NCBI RefSeq assembly: GCF_030815405.1
Contig: NZ_JAUSWX010000001.1
Span: forward strand, 248,001 to 312,000
Length of the DNA stretch: 64,000 bases
Reading direction: 5' to 3'
Source of the DNA: Agromyces albus
GTDB lineage: Bacteria; Actinomycetota; Actinomycetes; Actinomycetales; Microbacteriaceae
Shown one piece after another: positions 17,219 to 25,035 of this stretch; the stretch's first letter is position 1; the number at the start of each line of letters is the position of its first letter. The notes beneath the pieces were generated by a model. That model saw only the letters and a list, made by a program, of their open reading frames with translations, did no database searches and was not told the DNA's origin. The translations under genes and the position numbers were made by a program.

Positions 17219-18898
17219 ATGCCAGAACGTCGCGAAGATGCCGTGATCCATACGGATCGTCCGACTGCGCTCGTGGTCGACGATGCCCTGCCGACCGTGC
17301 GCGAGATCATTGCGCTCGACGCGGTGGCGAACGGAGTTCCCGAGGTGGTCTCGGGTGGCAACGACGCCCTCGACGCGCATGTCCGCTGGGTTCACGTCTC
17401 CGACAGCGCCGGGGTCGCCCGCCTCCTCGACGGCGGCGAGCTGCTGCTCTCGACCGGTTCGGGCTGGCCGACCGAGCCCGCCGAGCTCGAGGCGTTCATC
17501 GCCGGGCTCGTCGAGGCCGGGCTGTCGGGCCTCGTGCTCGAGCTCGGCGTGCACTACCGTTACGTGCCGGCGATCGTCGAGGCCGCCGCTCGCGCCCAAG
17601 GACTCGCGCTCATCGCGCTGCACCGCGAGGTGAAGTTCGTCGCCCTCACCGAGGCGGTGCACAGCCGCATCATCTCCGAGCAGACGGCCGCGCTCCGAGC
17701 GCGCGACGAGGTGCGGGCCCGATTCACCGCACTCAGCCTGCGCGGTTCGCCCGCCGACTTCATCGTGCAGCAGCTCGCGCAGACCCTGGGCACGGCGGTC
17801 GTGCTCGAGAACCTCGCGCACGAGATGGTCGCCGCCGACGCCCCGTCACCCGCCGAGGAGGAGCTCTTCACCAACTGGGAGGCACGTTCCCGGCTCGCGC
17901 ATCGGCACGACGAAGAGCGCCGCCGCCGAGGGCTTCCGGTGCCGGCCGACGAGCTGCTCATCGTGCCGGTCGAGGCGCGCGGCATCCGCTGGGGGCATCT
18001 CATCGCGCTGCCCGGTCCCGCGCATCCCGCCGGCCGCACGAGCGTGCTCGAACAGGGGGCGATCGCCCTCGCGCTCGGCCGACTCGCCGACGGCGACGCC
18101 GACGAGTGGGTCCGCATCGGCAGGCAGCGCCTCGTCGACGCGCTGCTCGCGGGCCGGTTCGCGGGCCTGCCGGGCGCGGCCGCGCGGCTCGAGGCCGCAG
18201 GTCTGCCGATCGACGGTGCGCGGCTGTTCGGCGTGGTCGCCTCCGGCACCCAGGTCACGACTGGGGCAGCGGATGCCGCGGCCCGCGCGCTCGGCGGCCG
18301 GGCCGTCGCCGGTGCTGCGCCCGAGCGGGTCCTGCCCGCGCCCGAGTGCATCGTGCTGCTCTCGCTGCCCGGCGGCGTGGAGCTCGACGACGCCACGGCG
18401 CGCGGCTTCGCCCGTTCGCTCACGGGCGGTGACGCGGCATCCGCCGCTCGTCTCGTGCTCTCGATCGGCACGCCCGCTGCCGGTCTCGACGAGTTGCTCG
18501 GCTCGGTGCAGGAGGCGATCGACCTCGCCCGTGGTCCCGTCGCGCGGGCGACACGCGGCCCGGTGCTGCGCCGCGCCGACGACCGCCCGCTCATGCGGCT
18601 CGTGACGTCGCTGCGCGATGACCACCGGTTGCAGCGGCACGGCGAGCGCATGCTCGCGCCGCTCATCGAGTACGACCTCGCGCGCGGCGGCGACCTGCTC
18701 GACGTGCTCGGCGCGATGCTCGCTCACCCGGGCAACCGCACCGCCGCGGCCGCCGCGAGCCACCTCTCGCGGTCGGTGTTCTACCAGCGGCTCGGGCTCA
18801 TCGGCGACCTGCTCGGGGTGAACCTCGACGACGGCGAGACGCTCACCGCGCTGCACCTCGCGCTGCTCGTGCGGCGCAGCGCCCCGGTGGTCGAGTAG
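17219..18898 (+). CDS. PucR family transcriptional regulator
   Basis: A 559-residue regulator. The N-terminal PucR ligand domain (about 25-150) reads PTVREIIALDAVANGVPEVVSGG, WVHVSDSAGVARLLDGGELLLSTGSGW and ALIALHREVKFVALTEAVHSRI. The C-terminal PucR-type helix-turn-helix lies at about 500-550: LAHPGNRTAAAAASHLSRSVFYQRLGLIGDLLGVNLDD. PucR proteins activate purine, GABA and beta-amino-acid catabolic genes. It is divergent from the dehydrogenase/aminotransferase pair with 145 bases between, so it is the likely regulator of that pair. AGAAGGGA precedes the ATG. The last residues (APVVE) and the stop codon are encoded by a copy of the interspersed repeat. Confidence 0.92.
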   Translation: MPERREDAVIHTDRPTALVVDDALPTVREIIALDAVANGVPEVVSGGNDALDAHVRWVHVSDSAGVARLLDGGELLLSTGSGWPTEPAELEAFIAGLVEAGLSGLVLELGVHYRYVPAIVEAAARAQGLALIALHREVKFVALTEAVHSRIISEQTAALRARDEVRARFTALSLRGSPADFIVQQLAQTLGTAVVLENLAHEMVAADAPSPAEEELFTNWEARSRLAHRHDEERRRRGLPVPADELLIVPVEARGIRWGHLIALPGPAHPAGRTSVLEQGAIALALGRLADGDADEWVRIGRQRLVDALLAGRFAGLPGAAARLEAAGLPIDGARLFGVVASGTQVTTGAADAAARALGGRAVAGAAPERVLPAPECIVLLSLPGGVELDDATARGFARSLTGGDAASAARLVLSIGTPAAGLDELLGSVQEAIDLARGPVARATRGPVLRRADDRPLMRLVTSLRDDHRLQRHGERMLAPLIEYDLARGGDLLDVLGAMLAHPGNRTAAAAASHLSRSVFYQRLGLIGDLLGVNLDDGETLTALHLALLVRRSAPVVE

Positions 18899-18907
18899 GC
18901 AGCGAAG
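18882..18907 (+). repeat. interspersed palindromic repeat, half copy
   Basis: CCCCGGTGGTCGAGTAGGC followed by AGCGAAG matches the left arm of the repeat family, without a right arm. The TAG inside it is the stop codon of the PucR gene. Confidence 0.75.
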
Positions 18908-18910
18908 TTA

Positions 18911-18949
18911 CTTGCTATTGACAAGTGCACTTGCAAAGAGCAAGCTAAC
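18911..18949 (+). promoter_or_regulatory. promoter/operator region of the VOC-HxlR pair
   Basis: A consensus -35 box TTGACA (18918-18923) is overlapped by the perfect palindrome CAAGTGCACTTG (18922-18933) and bracketed by CTTGC (18911-18915) and GCAAG (18940-18944). No clear -10 was identified. HxlR regulators bind such symmetrical sites, and the HxlR gene is second in the transcript, so autoregulation is plausible. Confidence 0.5.
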
Positions 18950-18990
18950 TCGTGCAACGCCATTCCGACCGATTCGAACTGGAGTCACTG

Positions 18991-19449
18991 ATGCCCACCT
19001 CAATCTTCGTGAACCTGCCGACGACCGACCTCGAGCGGTCGAAGGACTTCTACACCTCGCTCGGGTTCAGCATCAACCCGCTCTTCACCGACGAGAACGC
19101 CGCGTGCGTCGTGCTCGACGACAACATCTATTTCATGGTGCTCACGCGCGAGTACCTCGGCACCTTCACCGACAAGCAGATCATCGACCCGAAGACCCAC
19201 GCCCAGACGTCCATCGGCCTCAGCCGCGATTCGCGCGACGACGTCGACGAGGTGCTCGCCAAGGGCCTCGCCGCCGGCGGCAGCGAGCCGCGCGAGGCGC
19301 AGGACTACGGCTTCATGTACTCGCGCGACCTCGAAGACCCCGACGGCAACATCCTCGGGTTCGTCTACATCGAGCCGGCGGCTGCCGACGTGGGTCCCGC
19401 CGCGTATCTCGCCGAGCAGGGAGCCGCAGCTCCGTCGTCGACGGCCTGA
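18991..19449 (+). CDS. VOC (glyoxalase/bleomycin-resistance) family protein
   Basis: A 152-residue vicinal-oxygen-chelate protein with two beta-alpha-beta-beta-beta units: TSIFVNLPTTDLERSKDFYTSLGF and, in the second half, DVDEVLAKGLAAGGSEPREAQDYGFMYSRDLEDPDGNILGFVYIEP. The ending DPDGNILGFVYI is typical. It resembles the group often annotated as lactoylglutathione-lyase-like or extradiol-dioxygenase-like; a reaction cannot be assigned. The ATG at 18991 has GGAG eight bases upstream and gives the expected N-terminal strand. It is followed after 11 bases by an HxlR regulator. Confidence 0.88.
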   Translation: MPTSIFVNLPTTDLERSKDFYTSLGFSINPLFTDENAACVVLDDNIYFMVLTREYLGTFTDKQIIDPKTHAQTSIGLSRDSRDDVDEVLAKGLAAGGSEPREAQDYGFMYSRDLEDPDGNILGFVYIEPAAADVGPAAYLAEQGAAAPSSTA

Positions 19450-19460
19450 CGGTCGACCAC

Positions 19461-20198
19461 ATGGCCACACGCGGCACGCGCGGCTTCGGCCAGTACAGCG
19501 GCGCAGCTCGGGCGCTCGAGCGGGTCGGGGATCGGTGGGCGCTGCTCATCGTCCGCGACCTGCTCGTCGGCCCGCGCCGCTACGGCGACCTGAAAGCCGG
19601 GCTCCCGCGCATCCCCACGAACATCCTCAGCGACCGGCTCAAAGAGCTGCAGGAGGCGGACATCCTCCGGCGCGTGCCGACGGTGCGCGGCGGGTACGAG
19701 CTCACCGACCTAGGTCGGGCACTCGAACCCGTCGTCGTCGCCCTCGAGCAGTGGGGGTGGTCGGTGCTCGGCGAGCCGGCTGAGGGTGACCTGGTGACCC
19801 GTGACGCCTTGGCCGTGGCGCTGCGCGCTGCCTTCCGAGCGGATACCGCCGCTGGGATGCCACCGACGGAGTATGTGCTGCACGTGGGCGACGTCTCCGT
19901 GGGGGCGGTCGTGGTCGACGGCACGCTCGACGTCGCGCCGATCGGCCCCGGCGCGCTGCCGCAACCTCAGCGGAGGGGCGCGCCCGAGGCAGCGTTCGAG
20001 ACGCAACTCGAGCTCGTGATCGATCCCGCGGGATTCCGCGACCTGATCTCCGGCGCGCTCGACCCCGGCGCCGTGCCGATCCTCGCCGGCGACACCGAGG
20101 CGGTGGTGCGCTTCACACGCACGTTCCGCATTGATCCGGTGGGCCCGACGACGGATGCCGCCGCGGGGGCGGGTGCGGCTGAGGCATCCGTCGCGTGA
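19461..20198 (+). CDS. HxlR family winged-helix transcriptional regulator
   Basis: A 245-residue regulator. The HxlR domain occupies about residues 10-105: YSGAARALERVGDRWALLIVRDLLVGPRRYGDLKAGLPRIPTNILSDRLKELQEADILRRV, a winged helix. The remaining 130 residues are an additional domain, probably ligand binding and SCP2-like in layout (VLHVGDVSVGAVVVDGTLDVAP), rich in Ala and Gly at the end. HxlR proteins often respond to aldehydes or quinones. It is co-transcribed with the VOC gene, possibly by translational coupling since no strong binding site precedes the ATG. Confidence 0.88.
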   Translation: MATRGTRGFGQYSGAARALERVGDRWALLIVRDLLVGPRRYGDLKAGLPRIPTNILSDRLKELQEADILRRVPTVRGGYELTDLGRALEPVVVALEQWGWSVLGEPAEGDLVTRDALAVALRAAFRADTAAGMPPTEYVLHVGDVSVGAVVVDGTLDVAPIGPGALPQPQRRGAPEAAFETQLELVIDPAGFRDLISGALDPGAVPILAGDTEAVVRFTRTFRIDPVGPTTDAAAGAGAAEASVA

Positions 20199-20200
20199 CC

Positions 20201-20303
20201 ACCGGTGGTTGAGTAGGCAGCGAAGCAGCCGTATCGAAACCACTCGAACCATGGACCGTGGCCTCGATACGCGTCGCCTTCGGCGGTGCTACCCGACCAC
20301 CGG
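20201..20303. repeat. interspersed palindromic repeat, long copy
   Basis: The left arm ACCGGTGGTTGAGTAGGCAG with GCGAAGCAGCCGTATCGA and the right arm TCGATACGCGTCGCC...CTACCCGACCACCGG could fold into a long interrupted hairpin. This is the longest of the four copies in the window. It lies 3' of the HxlR gene. Confidence 0.82.
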
Positions 20304-20322
20304 AGTGTGTTCTCGCTGCGTG

Positions 20323-20363
20323 TCATGTGAGATCTGCCTCATGTGAGGCGGGATTCACATGAG
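20323..20363. repeat. three phased TCATGTGA octamers with a 9-bp hairpin
   Basis: TCATGTGA occurs at 20323-20330 and 20339-20346, and its reverse complement TCACATGA at 20355-20362; each start is exactly 16 bases after the previous one. The last two form a stem CTCATGTGA/TCACATGAG with an 8-base loop. The site lies between two convergent genes, so it may act as a terminator or a protein-binding array. Confidence 0.55.
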
Positions 20364-20381
20364 AAAACGGGAACTCACGCG

Positions 20382-20951
20382 TCAGACGGGTTGCAGGGCT
20401 TCGTGCTCGCCGTCGGGAAGCGTCACGGTGATCGGATCGCCCGGGCGAACGGCGCCGCCGCTGAGCACGATCGCCATCACACCGGCGAGGCGCACCACCT
20501 CGTCGTCGTCGCCGCGTGAGACGAGCCGCTTCATGAGGCCGTCGCCCAGCTGGTCGATCTGCTTGCACGGGTTGCGGAGCCCCGTGATCTCGATCTCCGC
20601 CTCGGGGCCGAGCCTGACGCGGGTGCCTCGCGGCAGCCCCAAGAGGTCGACCCCACGCGTCGTCACGTTCTCGCCGAGCGCACCCGGCGTAACCTCGTAG
20701 CCGTCGATGGCGAGCTCGTCGAGCAGTTCTGCATGGATCAGGTGCACTTGGCGGAGGTTCGGCGCGGAGGGCTCGCGCTTCACGCGCGAGGGGTGCTGCA
20801 CCGTCGGCCCGGCGTGGGCATCGCCATCGATCCCGAAGCCGGCGATCAGCTGGATCTCCTCACGGAGCGGTTTGCTGAAGCGGTGCGCGTCGTCGCGGGC
20901 GACACCGATCACCGTCGCGCCGGCCGTCGAGAGCTTGATCGGGGAGGTCAT
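20382..20951 (-). CDS. MOSC domain-containing protein
   Basis: A 189-residue MOSC protein. It begins with the beta-rich core (VIGVARDDAHRFSKPLREEIQLIAGFGIDGDAHAG), includes NLRQVHLIHAELLDEL and PGALGENVTTRGVDLLGLPRGTRVRLG, and has the conserved Cys in GLRNPCKQID. MOSC domains act in molybdenum-cofactor sulfuration or as molybdoenzyme parts (YiiM-like stand-alone proteins reduce N-hydroxylated compounds). The small stand-alone form here fits the YiiM-like group. Nothing adjacent suggests a partner. Confidence 0.9.
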   Translation of the reverse strand: MTSPIKLSTAGATVIGVARDDAHRFSKPLREEIQLIAGFGIDGDAHAGPTVQHPSRVKREPSAPNLRQVHLIHAELLDELAIDGYEVTPGALGENVTTRGVDLLGLPRGTRVRLGPEAEIEITGLRNPCKQIDQLGDGLMKRLVSRGDDDEVVRLAGVMAIVLSGGAVRPGDPITVTLPDGEHEALQPV

Positions 20952-20978
20952 GAATCGATCCTATGACCGAGGGCGGGC

Positions 20979-21023
20979 GTGGCCTCGATACGCGTCGCCT
21001 TCCGCGGCGCTACTCGACCACGG
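20979..21023. repeat. interspersed palindromic repeat, right half
   Basis: GTGGCCTCGATACGCGTCGC followed by CTTCCGCGGCGCTACTCGACCA repeats the right arm of the copy at 20201-20303. It sits between the MOSC start and the 3' end of the cupin gene. Confidence 0.78.
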
Positions 21024-21029
21024 AGTGGG

Positions 21030-21389
21030 TCACGGCGCGACGTAGAGCTTCCGCAAGGTCTGCCGCACCGTCCAGAGGGTGCGCATGCCCGCCTCGAGCC
21101 GCACGACCGAGCCCGGCGCCAGCACGATGGGGTCGGCGATGGGATGCTGGAACTCCAACGTCGCGGCACCCGAGAGCACGATGAACACCTCGTCGGCCTC
21201 GATGTCGCGCATCGCGCCCGGCGTCATCTCCCACACTCCGACGATTCGCCCGTCGGTCGAATCGAGCACGCGAAGTCCAGTGGTGGGCGCACCCGCGACG
21301 ACCTGCTCGGCCGGCACGGGCTCGTGCTCGAGGGCGATGGCTGCGGCATCCGTCACCGTGCCCGCATCGAGCCGGAGCTCGCCGTTCAC
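21030..21389 (-). CDS. cupin domain protein (EutQ-like/DUF861)
   Basis: A 119-residue single-domain cupin: VGVWEMTPGAMRDIEADEVFIVLSGAATLEFQHPIADPIVLAPGSVVRLEAGMRTLWTVRQTLRKLYV. It matches the cupin_3/DUF861 pattern in which the usual metal His residues are largely replaced (no HxH in the first motif). Its ATG overlaps the stop of the FAD oxidoreductase gene by four bases (ATGA), so the two are translationally coupled. Such cupins commonly accompany DAO-type amine oxidoreductases; what they do is not known. Confidence 0.85.
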   Translation of the reverse strand: MNGELRLDAGTVTDAAAIALEHEPVPAEQVVAGAPTTGLRVLDSTDGRIVGVWEMTPGAMRDIEADEVFIVLSGAATLEFQHPIADPIVLAPGSVVRLEAGMRTLWTVRQTLRKLYVAP

Positions 21390-22828
21390 GAGTCGAACCC
21401 CAGTCCGAGCGCGTCGAGCGTCTTCAGGAGCACGTTGCGCTTGCCGCCGGCGTGGTCGGCGCGGTCGAGCGACCAGCGGGTGGCGTTGATGCCGAGCGCG
21501 GCCGCCGGCTCGGGCGGGAACGGCAGCGGCCGCTCACGCACCATCTCGAGTCGCGTGCGTTCGGTCTCACGGCGCTCGAGGCGATCGAGCATCACCTCGG
21601 CGGCGAAGCGCGTGGCGGCGACGCCGAGCCCGGTGAATCCTGCCGCGTACGCGACACGGTCGTCGCGTGCCGTGCCGTAGAACGCGCAGAAGCGCGTGCA
21701 CGTGTCGATCGCACCGCTCCACTGGTGGCTGAAGCGCAAGCCCTCGAGCTGCGGGAACGTCGTGAAGAAATGGCTCGCGAGACGCGCGAACGTGTCGGGC
21801 CGGCGCTCGTACTCTTCGCGCACGCGACCCCCGTAGTAGTAGATCGCGTCGTAGCCGCCGAAGAGGATGCGGTTGTCACGCGAGAGCCGGTAGTAGTGGA
21901 ACTGGTTCGCCATGTCGCCGATGCCCTGGCGGTTCGACCAGCCGATCGCCGCGAGCTGATCGGCCGAGAGCGGCTCGGTCATCAGCACGTAGTCGTAGAC
22001 CGGCACGGTCATGAGCGTGTTGCGCTTGAGGAGTGAGGGGAACACGTTCGTCGCGAGCACCGCGTGCTCGGCAACCACCCGGCCGCCATCGGTCACGAGG
22101 GCGACCGCTCCTGTCGAGCCCGGCGTGTCCATGCCTAGCACGGGGGAGCGCTCGAAGATCTCGACGCCGAGCTCCTCGGCGACCCGCGCGAGTTCGAGGG
22201 CGAGCTTCGCGGGGTGCAGCGTTGCGCTCGTGCGCGTATGCCAGGCGGCACCGAGATACGTGGGCGAGTCCACCTCGGCGCGGGTCTCGGCCTCGTCGAG
22301 GAACCGCACGGTCGGGTCATCGCGCGCCGCGGCATCCGCCGCCGACTCACGTAACCACCCGAGCTGGTGCGGCTCGACGGCGACCTCGAGCGAGCCGTTG
22401 CGCTCGAACTCGAAGTCCATGCCGTACTCGGCCTCGGCCGCCTCGATCGCGTCGAGGTTCTCGAGCCCGAGCCGGTTGAGCGTGTCGAGTTCATCGGGCC
22501 AGCGGGTGAGGCCGTTCTCGCGACCGTGGGTGAGGCTCGCCTCGCAGAAGCCGCCATTGCGGCCGGATGCCGCCCAGCCGATCGTCTTCGCCTCGATGAG
22601 CACGACGTGCGCGTTCGGGTTGCGGCGCTTGGCGAGCACCGCCGTCCAGAGCCCGGTGTAGCCGCCGCCGACGATCGCGAGATGCGCGACCCGCTCACCC
22701 GAGAGCTTCGGGCGCGCCGGCACGCGGCCGACGTCGTCGAGCCAGAACACCGATTGCGCGGTGTGCTCGAGCGAGTGCTGCACGACGGATGCCGCTGGCC
22801 GGCGCCGTTCGAATACGGTCGTTCCCAC
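21386..22828 (-). CDS. FAD-dependent amine oxidoreductase (DAO family, PuuB-like)
   Basis: A 480-residue DAO-superfamily flavoprotein. The FAD loop is LAIVGGGYTGLWTAVLAKRR, followed by GWAASGRNGGFCEASLTHG, which resembles gamma-glutamylputrescine oxidase. Later motifs are AVLATNVFPSLLK, FHYYRLSRDNRILFGGYDAIYYYGG and the C-terminal YAAGFTGLGVAATRFAAEVMLD. It probably oxidises a primary or secondary amine; putrescine derivatives are a guess from similarity. The start is uncertain: GTG at 22828 has GGAG eight bases upstream and is preferred; a GTG 16 codons later is possible. It is first in a coupled pair with the cupin gene. Confidence 0.86.
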   Translation of the reverse strand: MGTTVFERRRPAASVVQHSLEHTAQSVFWLDDVGRVPARPKLSGERVAHLAIVGGGYTGLWTAVLAKRRNPNAHVVLIEAKTIGWAASGRNGGFCEASLTHGRENGLTRWPDELDTLNRLGLENLDAIEAAEAEYGMDFEFERNGSLEVAVEPHQLGWLRESAADAAARDDPTVRFLDEAETRAEVDSPTYLGAAWHTRTSATLHPAKLALELARVAEELGVEIFERSPVLGMDTPGSTGAVALVTDGGRVVAEHAVLATNVFPSLLKRNTLMTVPVYDYVLMTEPLSADQLAAIGWSNRQGIGDMANQFHYYRLSRDNRILFGGYDAIYYYGGRVREEYERRPDTFARLASHFFTTFPQLEGLRFSHQWSGAIDTCTRFCAFYGTARDDRVAYAAGFTGLGVAATRFAAEVMLDRLERRETERTRLEMVRERPLPFPPEPAAALGINATRWSLDRADHAGGKRNVLLKTLDALGLGFDS

Positions 22829-22977
22829 TGGGATCACTCCATCGCGGTCTGGTACTCCATCCTCCCGCGCGGCGAGGCGGACGCGCCAGCGGCGCGGTGT
22901 CCCGACATCCGCTCGCCGCCGGACAGGGTGGCCGGATGGCCGGATGCCGCTGTCGGTGGTACCCGGCACGATGAGGT

Positions 22978-23760
22978 GTGCCCGAGACGATCGACTACGC
23001 CCGCTACGAACTCGAGTTCGACGCCGACTTCTCCGGCCCCGACCTCGACCCCGCCCAATGGCTGCCGCACTACCTGCCGCAGTGGAGCAGCCGCGAGGCC
23101 ACCCGCGCACGCTACGACGTGGGCGACGGCCTGCTCACCTTGCGGATCGACGCCGACCAGCCGCCGTGGTCGGTGGAGTACGACGGCATCGTGCGGGTGT
23201 CGAACCTGCAGACCGGCGTGCGATCGGGGCCCGTGGGCAGCGGCGAGGGGCAGCATCCGTTCCGCGACGGCCTCGTCGTGCGCGAGGCGCAGCGCGAGCA
23301 GCGGCTGTACACGCCGCGGTACGGCATCATCGAGGTGCGCGCGGCCGCCAGTGCAGATCCCAACAGCATGGTCGCCCTGTGGATGATCGGCATCGAAGAC
23401 GTGCCCGAGCACTCGGCCGAGATCTGCGTCATGGAGATCTTCGGCAACGAGGTGACGGATGCCTCGGCCCTCGTCGGCATGGGCGTGCACCCCTTCAACG
23501 ACCCCACGATCACCGACGACTTCGAGAAGGTTCGCGTCGAGCTCGACGTGCGCGACTTCCACGACTACGCCGTCGAGTGGACGCCCAGCGGCGTACGCTT
23601 CTTCATCGACGGGCAGCTCGTGCGTTCGACGACCGAGTCACCCGACTACCCGATGCAGCTCATGCTCGACGTATTCCATTTCCCGCCCGAGGCAGGCGAC
23701 GCCGGGGCGTACCCGAAGGAGTTCCGCGTGCAGCGGGCGCGCGGGTTCCGGCTGCGCTGA
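22978..23760 (+). CDS. GH16-like protein with altered catalytic motif
   Basis: A 260-residue protein with the concanavalin-like layout of glycoside hydrolase family 16: DFSGPDLDPAQWLPHYLPQWSSR at the N terminus, LVVREAQREQRLYTPRYGIIEVRAAA, and YAVEWTPSGVRFFIDGQLVRSTTESPDYPMQLMLDVF. In GH16 the catalytic site is E-x-D-x-x-E. Here the motif is EICVMEIFG: nucleophile Glu148 and acid/base Glu153 are kept, but the central Asp is Cys150. Activity may be altered. There is no signal peptide, so it would be cytosolic. The GTG start at 22978 lies directly after GATGAGG, too close for an ordinary binding site; a leaderless message is possible. Confidence 0.75.
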   Translation: MPETIDYARYELEFDADFSGPDLDPAQWLPHYLPQWSSREATRARYDVGDGLLTLRIDADQPPWSVEYDGIVRVSNLQTGVRSGPVGSGEGQHPFRDGLVVREAQREQRLYTPRYGIIEVRAAASADPNSMVALWMIGIEDVPEHSAEICVMEIFGNEVTDASALVGMGVHPFNDPTITDDFEKVRVELDVRDFHDYAVEWTPSGVRFFIDGQLVRSTTESPDYPMQLMLDVFHFPPEAGDAGAYPKEFRVQRARGFRLR

Positions 23761-23796
23761 GCTGGCTTGCCAATTCGGGTGTAGGGGATGAGCAGC

Positions 23797-24969
23797 TCAG
23801 GCAAGATAGGTCGATCCTTTCACCCGTCTCGTGATGACCTCGCCCACGCCGAACAGTGCACCGTCGTCGCCGAGCGTTCCCACGACCAGCCTCGGCGGGA
23901 AGGGAATCCTGCCGACGAGCCGTGACGAGATCTCCCGGATGGCGTGCTCCGGATGCCGGGCCAGATGCCCGGCCAGCACGATCACCTCGGGATCGAGCAC
24001 CGTGGCGAGCGCGCCGCACGAGAAGGCGAGCAGGTCGAAGAGTTCGTCTGCGGCCGGCTGTGCAGAGGGAACCTTCTTGGCCGCGTCGTCGAGGAGTCGC
24101 CGCATGGCCTCCGGCGCCGCGAGCCGGCCTTCTCCGTGGCCGCTCGCCACCCCGGCGATGCGGGATTCGAGGTCGCCCTGGTCGGTGAAATAGCGGGCGA
24201 GGGCGTCCCGCTCCGTGAAGAGGAAGCCCACCTCGCCGGCGGCGGAACGGAAGCCGCGGTAGATCTCCCCATCGTTCACGATGCCCGCGCCGACCCCCTC
24301 ACCGAGCATGTAGGAGGCCACGCTCTGGGCGCCCCTGCCCGCCCCGTGGGCCCACTCGCCGAAGGCGATCGCATTCGCGTCGTTCTCGACGAGCACGGGA
24401 AGGCCCGTGGTGGCCGCCACGATGGATTCGAGGGCGACGTCACGCCAGCCGAGTTCGACGGTGTTCATCACGCGTCCGTCGTGCACGATTCCGGGCACGG
24501 AGATGCCGATTCCGAGAAGGTCCCGCTTCTCGAGCGCCGCGGCCTCGACGAGTCGCTCCGTCAGAGCGAGGGTTCCGGCGAGCCTTGTCGACGCGGAGAT
24601 GGAACCGGTGGCCGGATCGACCTCGAAGGCGACCGAGTCGGAGACGACGGTATTCCGCGCAAAATCCCGCAGGAGTCCACGGGCGCGATCCCGGCCGACA
24701 TCGATCGCCGCGATCACGCGCGATTCACCCGCGACCCTGAGCAGATTCGACGGGCGCCCGCCCGACGACTGCTGTACGCCCTCCTGGGCCAGGACGCCCT
24801 CGGCCAGCATGGCGGCACTCAGCCGCTCGACGGTGGCCGAGCTCAGCCCTGTCTTTGCGCCGATCTGCTTTCGTGAGAGTGCCCCGTTCTCTTCGAGGCA
24901 GTCGAGGATGGCGGTTCGGTTGATCTCGGTGACGACCCGGGTCGTTGCCGTGCGCTTCTTCGTGTTCAT
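23797..24969 (-). CDS. ROK family transcriptional regulator
   Basis: A 390-residue NagC/XylR-type ROK repressor. The N-terminal helix-turn-helix (about 8-60) reads VVTEINRTAILDCLEENGALSRKQIGAKTGLSSATVERLSAAM. The ROK core has AAIDVGRDRARGLL, GIGISVPGIV, VLVENDANAIAFGEW and GEGVGAGIVNDGEIYRG. The zinc-binding CxCGxxGC motif and its His partner are absent: AAGEVGFLFTERDALARYF stands in their place. The ATG at 24969 has AAGGAAG upstream and precedes the DNA-binding helices by the usual distance. It is last in a leftward operon with nagB and the amino-sugar kinase and probably controls the divergent transporter genes (inference). Confidence 0.9.
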   Translation of the reverse strand: MNTKKRTATTRVVTEINRTAILDCLEENGALSRKQIGAKTGLSSATVERLSAAMLAEGVLAQEGVQQSSGGRPSNLLRVAGESRVIAAIDVGRDRARGLLRDFARNTVVSDSVAFEVDPATGSISASTRLAGTLALTERLVEAAALEKRDLLGIGISVPGIVHDGRVMNTVELGWRDVALESIVAATTGLPVLVENDANAIAFGEWAHGAGRGAQSVASYMLGEGVGAGIVNDGEIYRGFRSAAGEVGFLFTERDALARYFTDQGDLESRIAGVASGHGEGRLAAPEAMRRLLDDAAKKVPSAQPAADELFDLLAFSCGALATVLDPEVIVLAGHLARHPEHAIREISSRLVGRIPFPPRLVVGTLGDDGALFGVGEVITRRVKGSTYLA

Positions 24970-25035
24970 CGATCTCTTCCTTCGAGGGGTGCCCGGTGCC
25001 ACAACACGCAAGGAGTCGGGCGTGCCTGGGGCTGG

